A DNA stretch of 64,000 nucleotides, taken from Diadema setosum (lineage: Eukaryota; Echinodermata; Echinoidea; Diadematoida; Diadematidae). Position numbers and translations under genes: made by a program. Each line of letters starts with the position of its first letter. Within the stretch, counting starts at the first letter, position 1. Location of the stretch: contig NC_092699.1 of the NCBI RefSeq assembly GCF_964275005.1, positions 21,624,333 to 21,688,332 on the forward strand, given 5' to 3'. The notes under the pieces were generated by a model, which saw only the letters and a program-made list of their open reading frames with translations, ran no database searches and was not told where the DNA came from. Shown here piece after piece: positions 46,272 to 64,000 of the stretch.

Positions 46272-47205
46272 TATGTGAGTCCTGTCACTGTTTTATAAAA
46301 ACATGGAAAACTTGAATTCCATAATGCTCTTATCTTGTCTGATATGTTCTTATCTTGTCTGATAGGAAATACCATCCTATGTCTTTGACTTTCCTCTTGA
46401 TTAATCAGCTTTAACATGTAGTCAAGTTCTCATTTATTACTGTCCTACCTGATGCATCATGGGATACCTCAAGTGTTGGGGGAATTCCTCATCAGTGAGA
46501 AAAAAAGTGACAAGAGTATTCTGAGAGGATAAGGGAAGGGAATTCCATCAGATGTTGGACAATACTCTGCACATTTTAAGCACTGAAATCTGCATTTTTT
46601 TTTTATAAAGTACTATGATGTAAATGTATACCAGTGTTTAGAAACTTTGTGTTTTTTTATTTACTTTAGTTTAAAACTTCTCGTTTTATATGTTATATTG
46701 TGCACTGAATGACACTTCCATGTACTTTCTCCTCTGTAATCTGCCTCGGAGAATAACTGCCTCCAATAAATGAACTGGAAATAGTAGCCCTTATTTTGCA
46801 GACTTGTGGGTTCAACAGAAAAAGGCATTTGCAACTTGTGCATCAACTTCAATCTTTGTTACACATGTTACGTTATAGTCGGTGTGAAAGACGACATCTA
46901 TTGACATCCTAGAGATGTTGGAAGATGTGTAAGTGATTAAGATAGATTTAAACAGGCAGAAAATCTTTTTAACACCTCCATGTTTCATTATGAAGTATGG
47001 AGACAGTCGTTTCAGATGAAAGAATACACACTTATGAGAGATAGCGAAAACTGAGCCTATAATACAATAGTTGGTCTATACATATACTCTCAGATTGACA
47101 TACACACACCAGGATTTTTGTTCAGTTTAGCATTTACAGGGTTCATTGTCGGGTATCAGATCTTTTGGGCTACATTTTTACATCATACCACCACTGGCCC
47201 TCATA

Positions 47206-47587
47206 CAGTCTGACCTCTGTTATCCGGCCATGTCGGGACTGGCACCCATCTGGATAAGCGATGCTGCTTGGACACGGGAGAAACAATGTTTACATATACC
47301 TGGTACTGTATATGAATACAAGTACAGCTGCTGACCCAGTGGTAGCTCTGTACGTACCAGTTAGTGTACATCACAACAGTAGTGTGATTTACGCTAGCCT
47401 ACGTAAAATCATTGTCCTGAAACTGAAACATGTGACTGTAAAATTCATAACATGACAATGTCGGGATTATCATAGGCAAATTGCATGAGTTTTGTAGGAG
47501 TTTTAATTGTGTTTGAAATCACTTTTTTTTTCTTCACTGCTTGGAGGTGTCCAGATAAGAGAGGGCCGGATAATTGAAGTCGGAATG
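47206..47587. mobile_element. pogo/Tigger-like MITE, TA flanked, older copy
   Basis: The left CAGTCTGACCTCTGTTATCC and right GGATAATTGAAGTCGGAATG ends with TA at both sides, and the inner CATGTCGGGACTGG, resemble the element at 45853 with more divergence. Confidence 0.7.
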
Positions 47588-49887
47588 TATGTTTCGGTGG
47601 CAACTACTCTCTTGCAGAAACACTATCTTAAAGGTTAAATGCCTTGCAAATTGTGTGCAGGTCTGACTTTGTGAGACTGCCTTGCATGGCATGTAAAGTA
47701 GGCTCACAGCGCGGGAGAGGAGGTTGAGTGATACGATAACAAAAAGACACCAATCTTTGAACCTATTTCAATAGTCACCAGTAATCTGTTTTATTCTCAG
47801 TGGTTTCAGAATTTAATAGTCGCCCATAAGGTTTGCAAAACTGAACAAATAAGATATGTTGGACAGTTATGTTTGTATGGTATATCAGTGGATTGTTTGT
47901 CATTTAAGTCTGTTCTGTCACACCCAATAAATAGTATCTATTGTGGAAACATAGTCAGCTGTGACAATAAAGGAGTGAAAGTTCAAGTGAATATATCTCC
48001 AATTTGTCAGATAAGTATTTTGGGTGCAAGTACAGTCTACTCATAAGCCTTTTTCTGTTGATGTCTTGGAATATCAACAGCTGGTCTGGAGAAATGCAAT
48101 AGTGTATTTGCAGCTGTGACACAATCATATTTAATCATCACACTGCTGAAATGAAATGGATATTCATGAAATGTTCACCAGAATAGGGGAATGAAGTTTG
48201 AAAAGAGTGTACTATTGGTTGGTGTACACGACCATGTTTGCAGTGTGCAAGCCCACTGGATGGGGAGGGAGAACCTTATTGGGAAGGTCCTGGTGTTTTT
48301 AAGACTGATCTTGTTATCCAGGATACATGGGTGAATCTAATCTACCTCCTCCCCGAGACCAAAAAAAGGAAAAAAGAAAAGAAAATATGGCCATTGTTGT
48401 CTCGTTTCTCTTTCCATTGCAAGAGCTGCATTGTAGAACACCTATTCCAGATGCCCCGAGACATTGCTGCGAGACATTGCAGTGCTGCCAACATTCACTA
48501 ATGAAAATCAGGGAAATTCCAGAAAGCGTTTTTTTTTTTCCTTTTTTTCCACTCAAAGCCATTGTTCAGTTGTTTAGGTCCTCAATTTTGTTTTCCAAAG
48601 GAAAGGTAAAGTTTATTTCATCATCATGAAATATTAAGATCATTGTACTCCCCAGAGACTGTACTGTGTATGTACAAAGGAATGTCGGCTCCTTTTTTTT
48701 TTCCCCTGTTTTTGTCCCAAGTAATTTCTTTGACTATTTCTAAATTTTATCAAAGTCAAGCTCTTGGTGGAATGATGTAAACTTAAAATCATTTGACAGT
48801 CCCTTCAAAGGGCCTGGATATGTTTCCAAGTACAACACATTTCTGTCTGAAAGGAAGAAAAGGTTTAGCATGTACATGTATATATGTTACGCAATTGTAT
48901 GAATATATAAATGAATAAATGCTACTACTTGTACTATCAGTCTTTTTTTTATGCCAATAGCTAGGCATAAAATCTGTTCATGCATCAAGAAGTTCCATTG
49001 TAAAAAACAGCAATTAAAATGCATGTAAAGAACCTCTTTCTTGATTGTTTCATTCACTATATTGATTGTTGGTTATAAGACTTTATTCTTACGGTAAAAA
49101 CCTGTATAAAGTTGAGGATACTGTAGGATTTCAGCACTTTGTCTGTGTGAGCCAGGGTTAAACTCACCTCACAGAGTGGCTTCCAAGCAAAAGTTGTGAA
49201 TGACCAATGGGCTGCATGTCTCATTGACAGGACATAGGAGATTAACACTTTATGTGCCACGTTCGCACACCTGACTCGGTCGACAGCGTGCCAAGGTCAC
49301 ATTTTCTGCTGAAACACACAATCCCGCCCAAACCGATCAATAAATCGCTGAATGCCACAGTACATGGTACAATGAAAGCGTTTCTCACGATTCCATTCCT
49401 GTCTCGGGTAGCTTGCATTTTATTTGATGATTGGCTATCAATCAGTGATTCCTAATGAATTTGCGAGTAAATTCTGTCTTACAGTCACTGTTTGGTGTGC
49501 AAAAGCCATGCCTCTACAATAATGTAGCTCCAGGTCATTTGAAAGAAAGAAAAAAAAAAAACAATTATAGATTTATCATATACTTTACAAAAGTAAAGCT
49601 TGGCATTTCCTTACCAACTTTTGTCTTTATCTTTCCAGGGTACTAAAATCTATAAAAGTTACAAAGACTTGAAGAACCGAATGTTTTCACAAGGCATGAC
49701 CTTGTTGCTGTCTCAGAATAATGTGGCACACAGGGGATTTACACCATGGTACATAGAGAGTCAATCCGTCAATAACTGCTGTACATGTAGCCTGTTTAAT
49801 AGAGACCCTAACGAGAGAGACTTCAAAGTACTGGTAGTTTTTGTTTCAGCAGCAGTGCTTGGGATCATGGTCTCACAGATATCTATT

Positions 49888-50285
49888 GAGGAGGTGTCCT
49901 GGCTGAGTGGATAAGAGCGATCGTCTGTGAACGACATGAGCATGGTATGGTTCAATGGTTCGAGCCACAGAACTCTGGTTCGAGCCCATGTCAAGCCTGA
50001 CACGTTTGCCCTTCAGCAAAGCAATTCATCCACATTGCTTTTCTCCACCCAGGAGTTCAAATGGGTACCCGGTAGGATGAGAATGTTTATGTTGGTTCAT
50101 CAGCATGTGCGGGCCTGTAAAATTGGCTGCGACTGGCTGGAATGCTCCCCAGGGAGTGGAGAGTGAGCACTGTCAGTGCTGGATGGAAATAATGTATCCA
50201 GTGACCAGGGTAATAGTCTGTAAAGCGCATTGAGATACTTAACAAGTGTGAAATGCGCTATATAAAAACCAGCTATTCTTATTAT
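49888..50285 (+). mobile_element. tRNA-derived SINE
   Basis: The head contains TGGCTGAGTGGATAAGAGC (box A like) and TGGTTCGAGCC twice (box B like). The tail reads GTAAAGCGCATTGAGATACT and then GAAATGCGCTATATAAAAAC, a tail type common to marine-animal SINE/LINE pairs, and ends in a short A+T tract. Confidence 0.75.
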
Positions 50286-51228
50286 TGTGTGCTGCATGTT
50301 TTGTTTTGTTTTTGACAATAATTTTGTTTTGTTTGTTGCATGCAAAGAATAACATAACAGGCATCCAAACAGATTTTTGCATGAACACAAAATCGCTCCA
50401 TGACATTTCTTCTTTTTTTTTTTAACCTTCTTGGAGGTCACATTATTCCATATTGAGGGATTTCTATGTTAAGTCTGAAATATGCCATTAGTAGACTTGT
50501 TTACTCCTTTTTTATGTCATATATGTTTGGGAAAGTGTACTTCCAGGAAAAAGACATTCAAGTACTAGTATATTTTCAGGAATTGCAGTGTGTGACAAAT
50601 CTAGAAAACAATGAATAGAACTGGGATGTATCCAGCAATGTTAGAATAAAAATAGACTTCTGTTCTGTTTCACTGCTTCATTCTTATTTCCTGCTGATTC
50701 TTATTTTCTGATTTATGCTTTTGTTTTGGAAGCTTACATGATGATTACTGACTAGTCTTTCACTGTCAGTGCTGTCAATCAATGCTTGGTATTTTGAGGA
50801 ATTAGATACACTGAAGGTAACTAGAATAAGACATGAAAATATTCTATACATACAATTACTGATTGGTGTCTTTGATGCTGCTGTTTTTGGATGCCTAAAA
50901 CAAGATGCAATTCGTAATTGGTTAATGCTTCTTTTGAAAGTCTAAACGAGGTGCTACATTTCTGTTGATACAGCCATCGATTGTTTTGAATCAAGTGTTG
51001 ATGACTACCACATTAATCAAGTCTGTCACAGGTCACAAAACTTCCAAGCTCAGCCTGCATATAAGGGCTACTACAGCAGGCAGTACAGCATACAGTGTCA
51101 CTGTAAACTTGTGTTAAAATGTAGTTCAGCAGTAGTGACATATGAGAATAAGTCTTTCTTAGAAGGAACTGCATCATACTATTTTAGAGACTGTTGAGAA
51201 ACATGACTCAAACTTACTCATCTGACAG

Positions 51229-51320
51229 TAAGTCTTGTGTTTATAGAAAATAATAAATGTGTTTTTTTTTCTGTAAGTCTTGTGTTTATAGAAAATAATA
51301 AATGTGTTTTTCTGTAATGT
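51229..51320. repeat. 46-bp tandem duplication
   Basis: TAAGTCTTGTGTTTATAGAA and the next 20 bases occur twice in a row. Confidence 0.9.
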
Positions 51321-51977
51321 GCATTATGAGTACATGTGTATTTTTTTTTTTTTTTATTATGGAGCATCTTCACTGTTTGTTGTCTACATATTTCTTTCAG
51401 CCTTAATAGTAATGCCCTAGGGGAATTTGAGGGAGTGGATATCAATGCTGACATCTTATTGCAAAAGAACACTAAGGAAATTACTTTGTTTTGTTCTATT
51501 CTAATAGGCTGATGCACTGCAGTTCACACTAGCTCATCTCTTCCATTGTGAAACATACTTATACATGTGGAAATGCTAACACTACTACCAATGGTGCAAA
51601 TATTGGCTGCCAGGTATGGATCAATGAACCTGAAATGTTAAATTTTGATTATTTGCCAATCTCCCTACTCGCACTAGCTTCTACCCACACAGGGGCCTAG
51701 CCTTATGCAAAGACAGCTCGCAATGGACTCATGGCTGCATGCACACAGCAGAACCAGTCGCTGTGACTGTGCAAATCCACAAATTACATTTTGTTTTGCG
51801 AGCTGCCTTTGCAAAAGGCTACACAGAGCTCCAAATGGGCCATCAGTGTCGCCATCATAAAAATTGATATTCTACAGCTCTGTTTCATGTACATGTAGTT
51901 GCAATGCGATACATAGGCTAGGGGGCCCCTCTTGAACATTTTGAATCAAGTGCCCAAGAATGCTTACAATTCTTGTA

Positions 51978-52154
51978 CAGTGGACTCCTGTTATAACAAA
52001 GTCCTCGGGACCGGCAGTTTTCTTTTGTTATATTGAAATTTGGTTATACACATGTAACCGAACAAATAAACAATAATGAACATAAAACTAATATTTTTGC
52101 GACCTGGAACAGGAATTTCGTTATAACCTTGTTCGTTATAACAGGAGTGCACTG
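51978..52154. mobile_element. 177-bp TA-flanked MITE
   Basis: TA-CAGTGGACTCCTGTTATAAC at the left and GTTATAACAGGAGTGCACTG-TA at the right, inverted with one mismatch region. Pogo-like ends, no coding. Confidence 0.8.
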
Positions 52155-53052
52155 TACATTGTATGTACAAGGAAGCCCAATTATAACGAGTGAGGTACCA
52201 CTTTTAATGGGGCAAATTTGGCTGTCTCGATTTTCTGTATGTCATTCTATGACAGAGTTTGATTTAACGAAGTCCCACCTACAGCAAGGTCGAGTTGAGT
52301 GATTCAAGAATAAAAGAAAGCATAACTATTTGTTCAGATATAACAAGGTGATATTTTCAGATCTCATCCAGTCATTCCCTTACAGAATTGCTAACACTGC
52401 ATGCCAACAAAATTAAAGCTTTTAAATTATTTCAGAGCCTTCTGGAATTGTAACTTTTTGGTTGTTGCTGTAATTTACAGATGATTTCATGTGAATTATC
52501 AAATAAATGCAGTGATACATATTGTATCCCATGCCATTGGCAAAACTGGCAATCACATGTGTGAAATGTATTCAGTCACCCTTACTGTTTTTAGCAGTGC
52601 ACATACTTGACTGCACCGTTTGTGGACCCAGAGAAGACTAATTTCGGTATTTCCATCGCGTCTGGGCCACCCATTTCAACATCCCCTTGTCCCCCGGCTC
52701 TATGAAAGATTCCTTTAGGTTAAATTTCTTAGATCACAGGAGGTAAAGAAGATGCCAATATAAAAGAGGTTTACCAGATGGCACACAAAAAACAATTACA
52801 GTAGCCTTCAGCTTCTATTGATTTTCATCTACTGTAAAGTGTACCAGCTGCAAAAATTGAATAAAATGTGAAACCATCAACTCGGGTTGTCCTGGGACTT
52901 CTTGAATGACGCATACACAGGTAATGTTGACTGAATCATTTCTTTCCACACTCTTTCTCAAACAAATATTGCAAGACATCATAAAATACTAATGCTTGGC
53001 AAACAGGGAAAAAAACACACATTTAAACACCTTGTATGATAAAGACAACAGG

Positions 53053-56000
53053 TTTATTCAATATGCTCAACCCACGATCTTACAGTTACAGAAATGAGGG
53101 GGTACAATATACAAGTATGACCAACAAACATTTTCCTTTTTTTTTAATACACAAAACACATTCACTACTTTTTCACACATCAGGCTGCAAACGAATAAGA
53201 CGCTTGAATAGTAATCTCCTTTCTACCTACTCAAATCGTGATTTTTTTTTTCTTCTTAAATCCTAACATACTGTACTTCAAGTTTGTTTAAAATTCCGCC
53301 CAAGCAGCCCCTAAGGACTTGTTGATATGCTCAAAAAATGATCTTTAGAAATTGAGCTCTGCGTTAATAGTTCGATCTCTTCTTGACATTATCCAAACTT
53401 GAGTCTTCTATAGTTGGCATCAAACACATACAACAATAACTATCTTTCTGTGTAAAGAGAGAAAACAGTGAAGTTTGTATTTTTTTTTCTCAGTTGCCCA
53501 TGCTAGGGTGAGAGCATCACTTACTTGACATAATTCAATAATTTTACAATAGGCTAATTATACAATAATATTAAAAAAGTCCCACATTTGTCTATATATA
53601 CTAGAAAGATTGAAATCTTGCCATGTAATTATGCCATGGCATGTATCCTACATATGGAGACACAGCTCCAAGTGTTCATGTAAATCTTTTTTTTTTTCTT
53701 TCTTTTTTGTTAAGTGCCACTGCAAGAACCAGTCAGAAAGAATTGGGAAATGTAGAAAGTCACATTTCCAACCTTCTGCATACAGAATTCCAAGGCATGG
53801 TGATTTCCTCTGCATCACACATTGTGAAATGCTACCAATACATGGGGGAAAAAAATTCATTACTTTGTTTTACTTTCCCTTTGAATTCATTTCGAATTCA
53901 TTTCCAGCTTATTGGTGCTCAAATATAACGACAAATCTAGCAAACTACAAATAGCTAAGTAGCCAACATTTTTTTTTTTTTTGTATTTTTTTTTCTAGTA
54001 TTTTTGTTGGCAAAAATGGTATACATTAGCAAGAAAAACTGTACATTCCTAGCCGAGTATACAATGAAAAAGGAATGGAAAACCCCCAGGTCGTATAGTA
54101 CCTATATAGCAAACAACTGTACAAATATATTATACTTTTTAAATTCAGTTTCTTTTGAACATTCATCAATACACAAGGGCTGACTTCAAAGTAAAAACTA
54201 ACAAAATCCAGTGAGGACAAAGGCCAGAACAAATGAAAGATTGCAATGCCTACTTTTGGTGTGGTGGGGAAAAACAAAACTGCTGACAAGAACACAACTT
54301 GAGCTCCTGTATAAAGTTACCAACTTTCCAGAGATGATGCTTATAGTGCACACGGAGGTACAAGCATGTTTGAATAACTGAACCATTTTATGCTGGTTCT
54401 TACTTCCTGTAGGTGATACAGTGACTTGGGAGTACAGGGTACATGTACATTCTGCTCACAGCAAGAATGATGACAACTAAAGCAATGGCCTTACGTAAAA
54501 ACCCGACTGGCTTGATGAGCAATGGTAGATGACAGGATGCCATCAAGCCCCAGTTTGAAGCCTTAACAAACACTTCTTTAAATTGGAAACAGAGCACATC
54601 AAAAGTTAACTTACAAGCAAAATAAATAAATACGACCACAATATACCTTGATCTGCTCAGGTTACAACTGCTTTCCCACAGTCAAAACATACTATGAGAG
54701 GAGATTTGGTCAATTTAGACACATAATTGACATTTCTAATGAGGATCAACTCACAGTCTTGTTGCCATGAAGCACTTATCATCTTCCCTTCTTTCCTTAC
54801 CTTTTTTTTTTTTTTTTTTGGGGGGGGGGGGTCTGTCATCAGGTTGTGCTAACAGGATTGTCTAAAGTGGTTGTTGTTGTTGTCATTGTTGTTGTTTTTT
54901 AACTCTCTAAGCTAAATCAGCACTAGTCACAAATACTGTGTGCACATTTTCTGCATCAGTAACTTGTGCGATATGACAATTTTTCATTTTAGAACCAGAA
55001 GAAATGGACATTCTCTTGTTAATTTCATCTGAAACTGAAGTTAAATCACTTCAGATTGGTCAATGGGATGGGGGGGGGGGGGGGGGATCACTCCTTCAGC
55101 CCTTCCCATAAAGACTGAGCACTAGAAGAACCCCTTCTCTTTTGTTACTTCATTAGTACAAAACATACACAGGTTGGACCTAATGAATGACTACTCAAAA
55201 CATGATTCAATGCATTATTAAATGAGGCATACATGATTAGATCTCAACATAACTGGAAAGCAGCCACAAGTCTCAAATTACTCTCGATTATTTTCATTGC
55301 AAATTGCTGGAAAAAAGAAAACAACAACTCCACAAATTAGGTTGCAAGATGGATGCTTTTGTTAAGACACGAAGTAGATTTGACTATATAAACCAACGAA
55401 GTATCTTTTGCTTCCTACCTCACTTAGCAAAAGAAATACACACTCGGAATTTAGGCATGAAATACAATCATCATTACTGCGATATATGCCTGATAGTTAG
55501 TAGAAAGAAATTAGTCTTTTTTTTTTCCTTTTTTTTTTCTAATTAACTCCTGGATAAAGTTTGAGAGATGAAGGTTTTCAAATATCTCATATGCAATGGG
55601 TATTGTTATTTAAGGTGAGAGTGCACATTACACTAAAAACACCAAGGACAAATTAGCCGTCTTACGCACAAGTTTGATATTCATCACTTTCAAAAGAAAA
55701 AAAAAAGTACAAGGAGGAAACTGAATGCTATGAAACAAGACACATGCAGCTGCAGGTACAACGCGCACACCTGTGGCGCAGGATGTACATTCAGAAGACA
55801 CGGCATGTCAAAAAATGCAGAATTGTAACCCAGTGGCAATCATGTCGCAAGGTGGATCCTACATAGTTGCTGGGAGTACATTGTCGTTTTATCACAATAC
55901 CCAGAGCTATTTATTCATCTCACTTGTAGGCATTGTAACCCACTGTGAATTGACACAGAGCCCACTGTGCACCGACAGCATACGGAACATTCAGCTCTTC

Positions 56001-58353
56001 CTGGTGTCTGCACAGTTTGTGCTGTACTGGACTTGTTGGTGGTAAAAGCTAGCAAAGGCTCCTTCCATACTTGTTCCACACATTTTTAGCCAACACCACG
56101 AGGTCTTGCTCTGGTGAGCAACTACCAGCTTCCAACAAACCTCTGCACAAGCACTGCATACATACACATAACTCTGCAGGTGGCCGTCAGCCCTCTTGGA
56201 GGACTGAGCTGAAGAGTTCAATAGATAACTATCATACCAATAAAATACACCCATCCCAAACACCAGAGCAACATGGCCAACACGCTGTGCGAAAACTCTA
56301 TACATGCACTTTCTAGTAATTTGATCTTGCAATGACCTCCTGCTGGACACTCGATGCAAAGATTGACACAGAATAGATTAATATATACATGAAACAAAAA
56401 TACAGCTCTAGCTGTAGCTCTTGCTTTTTGATTTTGTCTCTATCAGTTTGCTTTAGAGGAACAGGCCACAAAACGTCTGCTGGTAGCTCCCTCTTAAAAC
56501 AATGTACAAGCGTTACAGTGACGGGAACTCCAACACAACGTATTTGGCATTTATAGTCTCACAAACATCTTGGTTATTTTTTTTTTCTTTTCTTTAAAAT
56601 GTTGGACCCCAAATCATTGCACTATTCCATACACAAATATAAAACTGAAACCACAGGAGAGAAAGAAAATGAGCACAGAAACTTTCGACGTAGCCACCTA
56701 GAAATGAATGACACTTGCATTATATTGGTTCATTATACACATGCCTACTTAAGGAGAGAAAAAAAAGGAAAAGTCACCAGTTCACGTACAAATACTATAC
56801 CTAGGTGGTCTGTACAAACACATCCTTTCCATAGCTTTGTTGCTATGCAGCACATTTGAAACATGGCTATTGTGCAAACTTGGAGAGACAGAAAGAGTTA
56901 CAAAGAACAAAAACAGTCTACTTCTTTCTGTTTTCTTCTTCCTGTATGGTGAGGAGGCAATATCAATAGCAAGATACAACATACAAATCAATGCTACTTG
57001 GCTGGATAATAATTCATACCAGCTGACAAACATGATTTGATTTTTTTTTCTCCTTTTTAATTCTTACAGTTAATAAGAACTAGTCTACTTTGCAGTACTG
57101 GCATGTGCACATATTAGGCACATACAGTTTTTTTTCCCCTCTCTCTCGCTCTTCTCTTTAATCATTGTAAGAATTCAAATATTTACTTGTAACAGGTCAG
57201 AATATACACTGTCTATACACAGGGTGGCAATGGCTTTGAATATGCTCATCTCACAAGAGAAACTGCATACAAGACAAGGGCCATGCCTCCAGAAGTTGTT
57301 TTTTTTTCAGTATTTTTTTTCTCCATTTTTGCCTTCCTTTTTTTTTTTTTTGTTTAAATACAGCTGACAGCTACGAACAGTGCATCATAAAGTTAGTGGG
57401 TTCCTTTTTTTCTTCTTTATACAAAAGGGAAAACAGAAATGAAAAATGTAGTGGCAGGATGGGAAACTTATATAAACAACAGGCTTCTCCACTGTATGTT
57501 AAAACTTCCGATCATACTCAATTTCATTTTATGCAAGTTTCATACACACCCGCACATTCACACACACTCTCACATTCGCGCACACACCACACATGCATGC
57601 TAGAAATAAGAAAGAGATATATTGTCAACATCTATGTTATGCCAAACAACACACCCACGTTATGTTTTTCAAGAGCATAATACAGCCCATCCCTTGCTTC
57701 AGTCTAAACCAATCAAGACATATGAGAGGAGTCATCTGGACATCGGTCCCTAGCACAGATGCTAGACCACAGATGCGTCACACACCACATTGGAAACAAT
57801 GCGCTCTATCGACAGCTAGCTGCTGAGGTGAGAAGGGAGAATCCATCACAATACATTTCTTTGTGTGTGTGTGTGTTCCCCTTAGCTGACGTCACATGTA
57901 ACATGTCTATTATCTACTACATTTATATCGAAAACAATCTAACAAAAGAAGAAACAAGTGTCTTGTTTAAGATCTTGGGGAAAAAGAAATGAGATGCAAA
58001 ACTGCAAGGAATGGGTACCTGGTCATCTCTCACAGGTACCTCATCAAGATTATGATCGACTACCAAATCAAGATTACAGTGCTTTCTTTATTTTCTTCCA
58101 ATTTTCACATCACCTGTTTGACACTACACATAGGTGTTTGGATCATGAAATTCAGAAGCCTGCAGGAGAGAAACTAAATTCCTTTGAAGGTGGTGATACA
58201 TAGCATTCCAACATTACTTTCTTTAAAAAGTGTTGATTTTTTTTTTTTTCATCATTTTTGCTTTATATTCTCACAATAATCTCCTAGGGTTTGCTTGGTG
58301 CTAGTGGCGGTGGAGTCCTGCACGTGTTCTGTTACCCCACCACGGGTCCAACC
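53053..58353 (-). other. Possible long 3' UTR of the Gbeta gene
   Basis: Between the Gbeta stop codon (58354) and an AATAAA on the minus strand at 53053-53058 there is no recognisable exon, repeat or coding segment on either strand. The sequence is A+T-rich with several homopolymer runs. It could be a 5.3-kb 3' UTR or partly intergenic; earlier poly(A) signals cannot be excluded. Confidence 0.35.

Positions 58354-64000
<5,647 letters not shown>

Larger units (their letters stand above)
44448..53052. other. Gene-poor interval between caspase B and the Gbeta gene
   Basis: Apart from the elements at 45853, 47206, 49888, 51229 and 51978, no repeat or coding segment was recognised. It contains the 3' UTR of caspase B and perhaps intergenic DNA. 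Scattered G-, T- and A-runs give meaningless ORFs. Confidence 0.5.

Overview
The window is animal nuclear DNA: intron-rich genes with GT-AG boundaries, about 60% A+T, and abundant short inverted-repeat transposons, tRNA-derived SINEs and microsatellites. The protein types (a Gbeta gene and caspases close to the caspase-9 type) and the repeat flavour point to a marine invertebrate deuterostome, most likely an echinoderm. That assignment is inference and rests on no database search.

Three protein-coding loci can be supported. (1) 434-8716, minus strand: a complete eight-exon CARD caspase of the caspase-9 type, 440 aa. (2) 26906-44447, plus strand: its paralogue, also complete in eight exons, 438 aa. 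The two genes are head to head. Every intron is at the same place and phase, and four of the eight exons have identical lengths (132, 168, 217 and 110 bp), so they come from one inverted duplication. Both keep the catalytic His and Cys, the sequence QACRG at the active site and an N-terminal CARD, so both look able to act as apoptosome-type initiator caspases. They differ mainly in the CARD-p20 linker, the p20-p10 linker and the C-terminus (an acidic tail in the first, a short FYI end in the second). (3) 58354-64000, minus strand: the 3' five coding exons of a heterotrimeric G-protein beta subunit (GNB1 type), which match residues 104-340 of vertebrate Gbeta1 without an indel. The rest lies beyond the right edge.

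Non-coding layout: 8717-26905 is the spacer between the caspase start codons. It holds several inverted-repeat elements and a putative 10-kb composite element (16219-26467) marked by a palindromic 14-bp motif. The introns of the second caspase are crowded with TTAA-flanked miniature elements of at least four families. Two 94-bp elements closely bracket exon 2, and two elements of different families share one TTAA at 41128-41131. Its second intron holds a 4.5-kb duplicated repeat block with three antisense tRNA-like modules. 44448-53052 is gene-poor and has pogo-like miniature elements and a SINE. 53053-58353 has no coding signal and may be a very long 3' UTR of the Gbeta gene.

No CRISPR array, operon or prokaryotic feature is present, and no convincing functional tRNA was found.
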